From Methanobrevibacter sp. (GTDB taxonomy: Archaea; Methanobacteriota; Methanobacteria; Methanobacteriales; Methanobacteriaceae), in contig WRNS01000032.1 of the NCBI GenBank assembly GCA_009776495.1, positions 1 to 7,988 on the forward strand: 7,988 nt of DNA. The letters run 5' to 3'. The notes under the pieces were generated by a model. That model worked only from the letters and a program-made list of their open reading frames with translations, was not told the origin of the DNA and did no database searches. Position 1 is the stretch's first letter; the number at the start of each line of letters is the position of its first letter. Made by a program: the position numbers and the translations under genes. Positions 1-6,953 of the stretch are shown piece after piece.

Positions 1-113
1 ATTTTTTTGATATTAGATTTTTAATTTGGATTATTTTTAATATATTTTATTATCATATTATAACTATAAATTATTTTTATTAAAAAAGTAAATTTATTAA
101 TTCTTTTAAATAA

Positions 114-138
114 AAATTTCCAAAGTATTTGAAAATTT
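114..138. repeat. Imperfect inverted repeat
   Basis: Two 11-base arms (114-124 and 128-138) are complementary except at one position and are separated by a 3-base loop, GTA. The arms are mostly A and T, so a stable RNA hairpin is doubtful. It could be a regulator binding site or chance in AT-rich DNA. It lies more than 400 bases from the lonB start, which argues against direct control of that gene. Confidence 0.3.
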
Positions 139-520
139 AATTAAAATTTTAAAGTTTTTTTTAAAAAATTTTCAGGAAGTCTTATAAAATACCATGTTAA
201 TGTAATTAATTTTTCAATCTTTTAATAACTGAAATTTACTAAAATACAAAGCTATTTATATATAAAAATACATATAATATTTACAGTTTGAATAAGATTG
301 TTTGAAAATTTCCATACAAATGTGTTTAAATTATTTATTGCAAATTTAAAATTGTTAAAAATCTTTACAGACTTCTATCATGTTATTTTTTAATATACTT
401 TTATTTAGAAAGAATTTAGTCTTATAATAATATTTAAATGAAAAATGATTTTAAATTAATAAAAATGCATAAATAAGGATTATAAATTAAATTATTTTTT
501 TACTTGATATTAATTTGAAT

Positions 521-540
521 CATTATAAAATTATAATATT
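521..540 (+). promoter_or_regulatory. Probable archaeal TATA-box promoter of lonB
   Basis: The stretch CATTATAAAATTATAATATT contains two overlapping TATA-like octamers. An archaeal transcript usually starts about 25 bases downstream of the TATA box, which here falls near 550-560. That would leave a leader of roughly 20-30 bases carrying the GAGGA ribosome site before the ATG at 580. The position is right, but the surrounding AT richness makes TATA-like words common, so the exact element is uncertain. Confidence 0.4.
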
Positions 541-568
541 TATTATATACAAAAGATTAAATTGAATC

Positions 569-573
569 GAGGA
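569..573 (+). promoter_or_regulatory. Ribosome binding site of lonB, decides the start
   Basis: GAGGA sits 6 bases before the ATG at 580, an ideal Shine-Dalgarno distance. It would lie inside the coding region if the upstream in-frame TTG at 562 were used, and that TTG has no purine-rich site before it. The ATG at 580 is therefore the better start. Confidence 0.75.
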
Positions 574-579
574 TATTTA

Positions 580-2751
580 ATGAAATTTAATAAGCCATCA
601 TATCTTTCTGATGATGAATCTAATATTCATCAAAAAAAATCTTCTAAAATTGAATATGAGGAAATATTAAATATGGAAAACTTTAATGAAATTGAACAAG
701 AGAATAAAGAATCAATTGAAGAAAAGAATTCTGAAAAAAAAGATGCTGGATTAGACAATAATAGTAGCAGTAGTGATAACAATAATACTAGTAGTAACAG
801 TAATAATGATAATACTAATAATAATACTACTAATATAAATATGGATGAAGAAACTCCAATGTTAGATTATGGGAAAATTACAAGTTCAAAAGATATTGAA
901 GTTCCTTCTTTGCTAATTGATCAAGTCATTGGTCATGAAGATTCCATTGAAACTATTAAAAAAGCAGCTAAACAAAGAAGAAATGTTTTACTTATTGGGG
1001 ATCCTGGTGTTGGAAAGTCCATGTTAGCTAAAGGAATGGCCGAATTACTTCCTCCTGAAGTTTTACAAGACATCTTGGTTTATCCTAATGCTGAGGATGC
1101 AAATAATCCGTTAATTAGACCAGTTCCTGCAGGTGAAGGTAAAAAAATTGTTATGTCTAATAAAACCAATGCAAAAGGATACGGTGAAAAGAAAACATTA
1201 GTTACAATAATTGGAATAGCTGGTGTACTTGCTTTAGGTTTCTATTACAATCAACTACTTTTGGGTATTATAGCTGCAGTTTTTATATTTTTAGTTTCAA
1301 TGCAAATTAAACCTAAAATAATATCAATGACTCCTAAATTATTAGTTTCCAATGGGGAACGTAGATTCGCTCCATTTATTGATGCTACTGGAGCTCATGC
1401 TGGTGCTTTACTTGGGGATGTAAGACATGATCCTTATCAATCTGGAGGATTAGGAACACCAGCACATGAACGTGTTGAAGCTGGTATGATTCATAAAGCA
1501 AACAAGGGAGTCCTTTACATTGATGAAATAGGCACCATGTCTATGAAAACTCAACAAGAGCTATTGTCTGCAATGCAAGAGAAAAAATATTCCATTACTG
1601 GTCAAAGTGAAAACAGTAGTGGAGCTATGGTTCGTTCAGAATCGGTTCCATGTGACTTTGTACTTGTTGCATCTGGTAATATCCAAGTACTTGAAGGTAT
1701 GCATATAGCTATGCGTTCAAGAATCAGGGGTTATGGTTATGAAGTCTTTATGAAAGATGTCATGTCTGATAATAAGGAAAATCGGGAAAAACTTATTCAA
1801 TTCGTTGCTCAAGAAGTTAAAAATGATGGTAGAATTCCTCATTTTAGTTCTGATGCTTTAGATGAAATTATCAAAGAAGCTAAACGTCGAGCTGGTAAAA
1901 AAGATTCATTAACATTAAGACTTCGAGATTTAGGAGGACTAGTTCGAGCTGCTGGGGATGTTGCTAAAGAAGAAGGAGCAGACATTGTTTCAGCTAAACA
2001 TGTTCTAACAGCTAAAAAATTCTCCAGAACCTTAGAACAACAAATTGCCGATAGATCCATTATTCAAAGAAAAGAGTATAGTGTATTCCATCCAGAAGGT
2101 GGAAAAGTAGGAATGGTAAATGGTTTAGCTATTATAGGAGATAGAAGTGGTTTAGTTTCACCAATTGCTGCTGAAGCTGCTCCGGCCCAAAGTAGAAGAG
2201 AAGGAAAAATCATAGCTACTGGTAAACTTGGTGAAATAGCTAAAGAATCGGTTCAAAATGTTAGTGCACTTATTAAAAAATATACAGGAACAGACATTTC
2301 TCAATATGATATCCATATTCAGTTCTTACAAACATATGATGGTGTTGAAGGAGATAGTGCTAGTGTTTCAATAGCTGCTGCGGTTATTTCAGCTATTGAA
2401 GAGATTCCAGCTGACCAATCCGTAGCTTTAACAGGATCTTTAAGTGTTCGTGGAGATGTTCTTCCTATTGGGGGAGCTACTGGAAAAATTGAAGCAGCTG
2501 CTGAAGCTGGAATTAAAAAAGTCATCATCCCAAAATCAAACTTAAAGGATGTTTTAATAGAGAAGAAATATGAGGATAAAGTAGAAATTATTCCTGTAGA
2601 TACTCTTGGGGATGTTTTAGAAAATATTTTAATCAGTGGTAATAAAAAAAGCAGTTTAGTTAAAAAAATGAAAAACATTGGTAGTGTTGTAGCAAATAAA
2701 GTTCCTGATGGAAACATTAACGGTTACAATACTCATAATAAAACTGGTTAA
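580..2751 (+). CDS. lonB: Archaeal membrane-anchored Lon protease (LonB type), ATP-dependent
   Basis: This is an ATP-dependent serine protease of 723 residues that degrades misfolded and regulatory proteins at the cytoplasmic face of the membrane. In order it has: an acidic, Asn/Ser-rich N-terminal extension (1 to about 100); an AAA+ module with Walker A GDPGVGKS (140-147); two hydrophobic segments (about 206-223 and 226-243) inserted in the AAA+ domain, the LonB hallmark; Walker B VLYIDE (311-316); sensor-1 Asn367; a likely arginine finger at Arg381; a sensor-2 region LRDLGGLVR (448-456); and the protease domain (about 505-700). The catalytic dyad is Ser593 in GDSAS and Lys636 in ATGK. Their spacing of 43 residues equals that of E. 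coli Lon Ser679/Lys722. All key residues are present, so the enzyme should be active. It is longer than familiar archaeal LonB proteins (about 640-650 residues) because of the N-terminal extension and a polar C-terminal tail. It appears monocistronic, with its own promoter and an oligo-T terminator. An in-frame TTG at 562 is the alternative start. Confidence 0.97.
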   Translation: MKFNKPSYLSDDESNIHQKKSSKIEYEEILNMENFNEIEQENKESIEEKNSEKKDAGLDNNSSSSDNNNTSSNSNNDNTNNNTTNINMDEETPMLDYGKITSSKDIEVPSLLIDQVIGHEDSIETIKKAAKQRRNVLLIGDPGVGKSMLAKGMAELLPPEVLQDILVYPNAEDANNPLIRPVPAGEGKKIVMSNKTNAKGYGEKKTLVTIIGIAGVLALGFYYNQLLLGIIAAVFIFLVSMQIKPKIISMTPKLLVSNGERRFAPFIDATGAHAGALLGDVRHDPYQSGGLGTPAHERVEAGMIHKANKGVLYIDEIGTMSMKTQQELLSAMQEKKYSITGQSENSSGAMVRSESVPCDFVLVASGNIQVLEGMHIAMRSRIRGYGYEVFMKDVMSDNKENREKLIQFVAQEVKNDGRIPHFSSDALDEIIKEAKRRAGKKDSLTLRLRDLGGLVRAAGDVAKEEGADIVSAKHVLTAKKFSRTLEQQIADRSIIQRKEYSVFHPEGGKVGMVNGLAIIGDRSGLVSPIAAEAAPAQSRREGKIIATGKLGEIAKESVQNVSALIKKYTGTDISQYDIHIQFLQTYDGVEGDSASVSIAAAVISAIEEIPADQSVALTGSLSVRGDVLPIGGATGKIEAAAEAGIKKVIIPKSNLKDVLIEKKYEDKVEIIPVDTLGDVLENILISGNKKSSLVKKMKNIGSVVANKVPDGNINGYNTHNKTG
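754..840 (+). repeat. Asn/Ser/Thr-rich low-complexity tract in lonB
   Basis: Codons 59-87 of lonB encode only Asn, Ser, Thr and Asp plus one Ile, and are mostly AAT, AGT and ACT in runs, giving trinucleotide-repeat-like DNA. The encoded segment should be a disordered, flexible linker between the acidic N-terminus and the AAA+ core. Such tracts can change length by replication slippage in whole codons without breaking the frame. Confidence 0.8.
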
Positions 2752-2760
2752 TGATTAATA

Positions 2761-2800
2761 TTTTGATTTTTTTTTTTTAATCTTTTTTTCTTTTTTTTAT
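2761..2800 (+). terminator. Oligo-T transcription terminator after lonB
   Basis: Three T runs follow closely after the lonB stop: 12 T at 2767-2778, 7 T at 2783-2789 and 8 T at 2791-2798. Archaeal RNA polymerase terminates on oligo-T stretches without needing a hairpin. This separates lonB from the downstream repeat-protein gene. Confidence 0.75.
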
Positions 2801-2840
2801 ATATTTATATTCATATTACTATCTCATAATTTAGCTAAGA

Positions 2841-2865
2841 AAACATTATGATTATTGTAATGTTT
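2841..2865. repeat. Perfect 8-bp inverted repeat upstream of the LRR gene
   Basis: AAACATTA (2841-2848) and TAATGTTT (2858-2865) are exact reverse complements separated by 9 bases. The repeat lies about 100 bases before the start of the repeat-protein gene and after the lonB terminator. It could be an operator for a dimeric regulator or part of the lonB 3' region. The arms are short and AT-rich, so chance is not excluded. Confidence 0.35.
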
Positions 2866-2883
2866 AAAAAGGTTTTGAAAGTT

Positions 2884-2900
2884 TTAGCTATTTTTAAAAG
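2884..2900 (+). promoter_or_regulatory. Possible TATA-like promoter element of the LRR gene
   Basis: An AT-rich stretch around TATTTTTAAAAG is placed so that a transcript starting about 25 bases downstream would have a leader of about 40 bases with the GAGG site near its end. A second candidate near 2932-2949 would give a leader too short to include the ribosome site. Position is the only support, so this is tentative. Confidence 0.22.
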
Positions 2901-2952
2901 ACTTCTAAAATGAATGGATTGATATCACAGTTTACAATTATAGTATTTATCT

Positions 2953-2958
2953 TGAGGA
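2953..2958 (+). promoter_or_regulatory. Ribosome binding site of the LRR gene
   Basis: TGAGGA ends 7 bases before the ATG at 2966, a good Shine-Dalgarno distance. It supports this start and independent translation from lonB. Confidence 0.7.
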
Positions 2959-2965
2959 AAATACA

Positions 2966-5900
2966 ATGAAATCCAATGATATTCAAATCAATAAAGAGAA
3001 CTTTCCAGATGACGTTTTTCGACAATATATTAGGGACACTTTTGATAAGGATAATAACGGCTTCTTATCAGACTCCCAGATGAAAGATATCACCGAGATT
3101 AACTGCTCTGGCATGGGTATTGCTTCAATTAAAGGTATTGAAAACTTTAAAAACATAACTATTTTGAACTGTGATGAAAATCAACTTGCTTCTCTTGATG
3201 TGAGTTATAATATGGAACTTACAGAACTACGCTGCTGTAAAAATCAGTTAAGAGAACTGGATATAAGTAAGAATATAGCTTTAACTTATTTGGACTGTGA
3301 AAGTAACCAACTAACATCTCTTGATGTGAGCAAGAACATAGTTTTAGACAACTTGGATTGTAGCACTAATCCTCTCACTTCAATTGATGTGAGTAAAAAT
3401 ACTGCATTAACTAAATTGTTTTGTGTGGAAAATCAGCTATTGGAGTTGGATGTAAGTAAAAACATAGAGTTAAAAGAACTATGTTGCTGGACTAATCAAC
3501 TGACTGAGTTAGATATTAGTAAAAATCTATTACTGAAAGAATTATATTGTTATGAAAACCAACTAACAGAGCTGGATGTGAGTAAAAATACTGCTTTAGT
3601 TAAGCTTGGTTGTCGAGATAATCAACTTACTGAATTGGATGTGAGTAATAATACTGCTATAACCCTATTGTATTGTCACGGAAATCTACTCACTGAATTG
3701 GATATTGGTAAAAATTTAGCATTGACCACATTGTTTTGTTCTTATAATCAACTAATGGACTTAGATGTGAGCGAAAACACAGAGTTGACTGAATTGTTGT
3801 GTGGCACTAACTTACTTTCTAGTTTAGATATAAGCAATAATTTTAAAATAACGGAATTGTTTTGTGAAAACAATCAACTGACTGAGTTAGATGTAAGTAA
3901 CAATATTGCACTAATTAGACTAGGTTGTTTTAAAAACCAATTAATTAAACTAGATGTAAGCAATAATACTGCTTTATTAGAGCTAGGATGCCATGATAAT
4001 CTACTTACTGAGCTCGATGTGACTAAGAACATTTTACTAACTAAATTGTATTGTCACCTGAACCAGCTATCTGAACTGGATGTGAGTAAAAATACTGCTT
4101 TAGTTGAGCTTAGTTGTCGAGATAATCACCTTACTGAATTGGATGTGAGTAATAATACATCATTAACCCAATTGACTTGTCACAAAAATCAACTTACTGA
4201 ATTGGATGTTGGTAAGAATATAGTATTGACCAAATTGGTTTGTTCTTTTAATCAACTGGTGGACTTAGATGTGAGCAAAAACATAGACTTGCTAGAATTG
4301 TTGTGTGGCACTAATCTACTTACTATTTTAGATATAAGTAATAATTTAAAAATGACTGAATTGTCCTGTGAGATTAATCAACTGACTGACTTAGATGTTA
4401 GTAACAATGTTGCACTAACTGAACTAAATTGTCACAACAACCAACTGACTGAGTTAGATGTTAGTAACAATGTTGCACTAGCTGAACTAAATTGTCACAA
4501 CAACCAATTGACTGACTTAGATGTTGGAAAAAACACCAATTTAACTGATTTATCTTGTGGCGAAAACCAGTTGACTTCCTTAAATATTTACAATAATCAT
4601 CTTTTGACTGAATTGAATTGTTATGATTGCCAAATCACTGAATTGGATGTTAGTAATAATTTAAAGTTACAAGAATTATCTTGTGGAGATAACCAACTCA
4701 TGGACTTAGATGTGAGCAATAACTTAGAGCTAACTGATTTAAGGTGTAGTGATAATCCTCTGGAATCTTTAGATGTGAGTAATAACCTTGTGATTTCTAT
4801 ATTAGCATGTAACAACAACCTTTTAACTTCGTTGGATATAAGGCAAAATTCACAACTGACAAATATATGCTGTGCTAAAAATCAACTAATATCTTTGGAT
4901 GTTAAAAATAATATTAAGCTGAAAGAGTTGAATTTCATGGCAAATCAACTGACTGAGATTGATTTAAGCATGAATTCTGAGCTTAGTTATTTAGATTGTA
5001 GTTTTAATCACTTAATTGCCTTGGATCTAAGTAATAATCTCTTGTTGACAGAATTACGTTGTCACTATAACGAAATTCCTTCATTGGATGTCAGCAAAAA
5101 CCCTGAATTGACCTTGCTTTACTGTAGTATGAATAAATTAACAAGGTTAGATGTTAGTAAAAACATTAAATTAACTGATTTAGCTTGTAGATTTAATCAA
5201 ATAGTTTCTTTAGATGTAACTAATTGTGTTGATATGAATATGTTGGCTTGCCAAGGAAACCGACTGTCATCTCTAGATGTGAGAAAAAATGTTGAACTTT
5301 TTTATCTGTACTGTTATGATAATGAACTAACATCATTAGATGTAAGTGAAAATATTCTCTTAGATTCTCTAAACTGTCATAAAAACCAATTGACATCATT
5401 GGATGTAACACACAATACAGAGTTGACTGATTTAAGCTGTTATGATAATTTGATAACTTCCTTGGATTTAAGCAATAATCATCTACTGACCAATCCATAT
5501 AGTGACCTACCTCCAGAAAGTGAATGGCTTAAAATCTATGATAAACAGAAAAAATCACAATTATTATCTCCTTACATTGATTTTAATACATACTTTACAG
5601 AATCTGAAATTGCTGGAAAGAAACTGGATAGAATATCTATGGGAAAGATTTTTCTTCCTTCAGGTAAGATTATTGTAGCTGATCCACTGGATTTGGATAA
5701 TTTTAGCCAACCCTATTTTTTAACTGTTCCATCTGGCGAATATGAAGTTACTCTTTCTGTAGTTAAACCTGATGAAACCGAAGATATTGCCCGTTATGCA
5801 GCGGCCCAAGTACGTTTCTCAGAATCTGATGCAGTTCGTTACGTTGAAGCTCTAAAAGGCACGGAAGATCTTTTAAAAAATGAAGGTTCATTGGTTTGGG

Positions 5901-6910
5901 TAAATTCAGGACTCGCTTGTATTTGTGATGCAAAAGTCCGTGATGCTTTCTCTAAATTTAATTTAACACTCGGATATAATTGTGATGATAACGAAAGCCT
6001 TTTTTACAAATATCTCAAACCATTGATGGCAGAAAGCTATCAAAAAAACCCAGAATATCAAAGTGAAACTGGGGACTGGTTAAACTGGCAAATACCTGAT
6101 ACTGGGTATCGCATGCCTATATTTGCAAGTGGTTTTGGTCGAGGTACTTATAAAGTTTGGTTTGGTTATGATAAAAAAGATAATATATGTTCTCTTGTGG
6201 TTCATTTTATTGAAATTGAAACAGAATATGCATCTGAAGTATACAGTTTAGAAGAGATTGATTCAGTTCATACTTATATTACAGAGCATTTTGGAGATAT
6301 TGACCTTGTTTTACACGAGCCATTTTCTACAGGTATCCATGTGGATATGGCTATAGTCAATCCTACTCCTGATCGAAATTACTATACTCTTTTTACCGTT
6401 GGTATGGGTGCACATCCCATGAATGTTCCTCAACAGTCTTTTGAGAGAAACATTGATAGGGCAGAACTTATGATAACACTACCACCAGATTGGGATGTTT
6501 TCAGTGAAGAACTAAAATATAGATGGCCAAAACGTTTGCTACAGCAGTTGCCTCGTTTTCCGATTGATAAAAATTCTTGGTTGGGTTGGGGACATACAAT
6601 TTCTTATGAAGTTCCTTTTGCAAAGAACACTAAATTGTCTGCTGTAATGCTACTCATAGCTAATGACTTTCATCAAGAGCTCCCTATATGTCAACTCCCC
6701 GGAGGAAAAGAGCTTATTTTCTATCAGCTAATGCCTTTATATAAAAGCGAACTTGACTATCAAATCAAAAATGATACTATGGCTTTGTTAAACTGTTTCC
6801 CAGATGGCCCTAACAAGGTAGTGGACATTAAACGACCTAATGTAGTGGAAGAAACTGTTTTCCAACGTATTAAATCTTTTTTTGGAAGTATCTTTAGCAA
6901 ATCAGATTAA
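2966..6910 (+). CDS. Giant cytosolic leucine-rich-repeat protein with DUF4241-like and SUFU domains
   Basis: Function is unknown; the protein probably acts in binding or immunity. It has 1314 residues. Residues 1-66 form a cap of the kind that precedes bacterial LRR arrays (NFPDDVFRQYI), including an EF-hand-like loop DKDNNGFLS at 27-35. Residues 67-843 are 37 gap-free 21-residue repeats with the pattern LxC-x2-NQLT-x-LDVS-x-N. A linker follows. Residues about 892-1085 resemble DUF4241 (start GKIFLPSGKIIVADPL; later FASGFGRGTYKVWFGYD). Residues about 1096-1290 match the bacterial Suppressor-of-fused domain, with HVDMAIVNPTPDRNYYTLF, ELMITLPPDW and SWLGWGHT. A short amphipathic tail ends the chain. 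There is no signal peptide, membrane helix or sorting signal, so the protein should be cytosolic. Prokaryotic SUFU proteins are known mainly as immunity factors of polymorphic toxins, which is the best hint of role, but no toxin is encoded in this window. The gene has its own ribosome site and terminator. Domain names are from pattern recognition: SUFU is firm, DUF4241 fairly firm. Confidence 0.95.
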   Translation: MKSNDIQINKENFPDDVFRQYIRDTFDKDNNGFLSDSQMKDITEINCSGMGIASIKGIENFKNITILNCDENQLASLDVSYNMELTELRCCKNQLRELDISKNIALTYLDCESNQLTSLDVSKNIVLDNLDCSTNPLTSIDVSKNTALTKLFCVENQLLELDVSKNIELKELCCWTNQLTELDISKNLLLKELYCYENQLTELDVSKNTALVKLGCRDNQLTELDVSNNTAITLLYCHGNLLTELDIGKNLALTTLFCSYNQLMDLDVSENTELTELLCGTNLLSSLDISNNFKITELFCENNQLTELDVSNNIALIRLGCFKNQLIKLDVSNNTALLELGCHDNLLTELDVTKNILLTKLYCHLNQLSELDVSKNTALVELSCRDNHLTELDVSNNTSLTQLTCHKNQLTELDVGKNIVLTKLVCSFNQLVDLDVSKNIDLLELLCGTNLLTILDISNNLKMTELSCEINQLTDLDVSNNVALTELNCHNNQLTELDVSNNVALAELNCHNNQLTDLDVGKNTNLTDLSCGENQLTSLNIYNNHLLTELNCYDCQITELDVSNNLKLQELSCGDNQLMDLDVSNNLELTDLRCSDNPLESLDVSNNLVISILACNNNLLTSLDIRQNSQLTNICCAKNQLISLDVKNNIKLKELNFMANQLTEIDLSMNSELSYLDCSFNHLIALDLSNNLLLTELRCHYNEIPSLDVSKNPELTLLYCSMNKLTRLDVSKNIKLTDLACRFNQIVSLDVTNCVDMNMLACQGNRLSSLDVRKNVELFYLYCYDNELTSLDVSENILLDSLNCHKNQLTSLDVTHNTELTDLSCYDNLITSLDLSNNHLLTNPYSDLPPESEWLKIYDKQKKSQLLSPYIDFNTYFTESEIAGKKLDRISMGKIFLPSGKIIVADPLDLDNFSQPYFLTVPSGEYEVTLSVVKPDETEDIARYAAAQVRFSESDAVRYVEALKGTEDLLKNEGSLVWVNSGLACICDAKVRDAFSKFNLTLGYNCDDNESLFYKYLKPLMAESYQKNPEYQSETGDWLNWQIPDTGYRMPIFASGFGRGTYKVWFGYDKKDNICSLVVHFIEIETEYASEVYSLEEIDSVHTYITEHFGDIDLVLHEPFSTGIHVDMAIVNPTPDRNYYTLFTVGMGAHPMNVPQQSFERNIDRAELMITLPPDWDVFSEELKYRWPKRLLQQLPRFPIDKNSWLGWGHTISYEVPFAKNTKLSAVMLLIANDFHQELPICQLPGGKELIFYQLMPLYKSELDYQIKNDTMALLNCFPDGPNKVVDIKRPNVVEETVFQRIKSFFGSIFSKSD
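3542..4549 (+). repeat. Tandem duplication of an 8-unit LRR block (2 x 504 bp)
   Basis: Units 7-14 (3542-4045) and units 15-22 (4046-4549) align unit for unit with an offset of exactly 504 bases, and about 120 of 168 residues are identical. Unit-specific marks are shared in order: CRDN in units 8 and 16, the LDIGKN/LDVGKN change in 9 and 17, CGTNLL with LDISNN in 11 and 19. At DNA level 3575-3654 and 4079-4158 differ at only 3 of 80 positions. This indicates expansion by duplication of a whole block. Confidence 0.85.
4379..4504 (+). repeat. Recent 63-bp tandem duplication (61 of 63 bases identical)
   Basis: 4379-4441 and 4442-4504 differ at two positions only, giving Asp to Glu and Thr to Ala between LRR units 20-21 and 21-22. 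Most other neighbouring units are far more diverged at DNA level, so this is the youngest visible expansion step in the array. Confidence 0.9.
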
Positions 6911-6923
6911 ATCAAGAAAATCA

Positions 6924-6931
6924 TTTTTTTT
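6924..6931 (+). terminator. Oligo-T terminator after the LRR gene
   Basis: Eight consecutive T begin 13 bases after the LRR gene stop codon, within the 43-base gap to the convergent prs gene. The reverse strand has only a four-T run in this gap, so this element serves the forward transcript. Confidence 0.6.
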
Positions 6932-6953
6932 ACTACGTGATAAATATTAGAAT

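Larger units (their letters stand above)
1..561. other. AT-rich intergenic region upstream of lonB
   Basis: About 560 bases contain no credible gene. Stop codons are frequent in all frames, the longest ATG-started stretches are about a dozen codons without a ribosome binding site, and there is no GC-rich island of the kind an RNA gene in such a genome would show. Short repeated words are present: TTTGAAAATTT at 128-138 and 301-311, and AGTCTTATAA at 178-187 and 418-427. These may be chance in sequence this biased. The right end holds the probable lonB promoter. The region could be an ordinary long spacer or a decayed gene; nothing in it decides between them. Confidence 0.7.
3164..5494 (+). 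repeat. 37 tandem 63-bp coding repeats (21-residue LRR units)
   Basis: From codon 67 to codon 843 of the LRR gene every unit is exactly 21 codons, with no insertion or deletion. The unit carries Leu at 1, Cys at 3, Asn at 6, Leu at 8 and 11, Asp at 12, Ser or Gly usually at 14, and Asn at 16. Cys at position 3 is present in 36 of 37 units; unit 29 has Phe657 instead. Units 24 and 33 have an extra Cys replacing a conserved Asn (Cys555, Cys754). In LRR folds such positions stack into ladders along the solenoid. Confidence 0.95.

Noticed and set aside
438..476. Tiny ORF (12 codons) upstream of lonB
   Set aside because: It has no ribosome site, its content is purely compositional (Lys, Asn, Ile), and such frames are expected by chance in AT-rich DNA.
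1..561. A possible tRNA or other structured RNA in the long upstream spacer
   Set aside because: There is no GC-enriched segment, no tRNA T-loop or anticodon arm, and no stable stem beyond short AT-only inverted repeats.
562..579. In-frame TTG start six codons upstream of the lonB ATG
   Set aside because: It has no ribosome site before it and would place the GAGGA site inside the coding region; the ATG at 580 is correctly spaced from GAGGA.
1839..2717. Minus-strand open frames within lonB (1839-2060 and 2319-2717)
   Set aside because: They are opposite a well-conserved Lon coding sequence, match no protein I recognise and have no ribosome site; they are shadows of lonB.
369..2907. Shared word AGACTTCTA in both upstream spacers (369-377 and 2899-2907)
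   Set aside because: A nine-base match with no wider similarity and different distances to the two starts is near chance level here.
3164..5494. Regular 63-bp periodicity considered as a CRISPR or satellite array
   Set aside because: The repeats are degenerate, in frame and encode a clear leucine-rich repeat; there are no identical repeats separated by unique spacers.
4621..5498. Minus-strand open frames within the LRR gene (4621-4818 and 5220-5498)
   Set aside because: They mirror the 63-base periodicity of the repeats on the other strand, which produces repetitive nonsense peptides.
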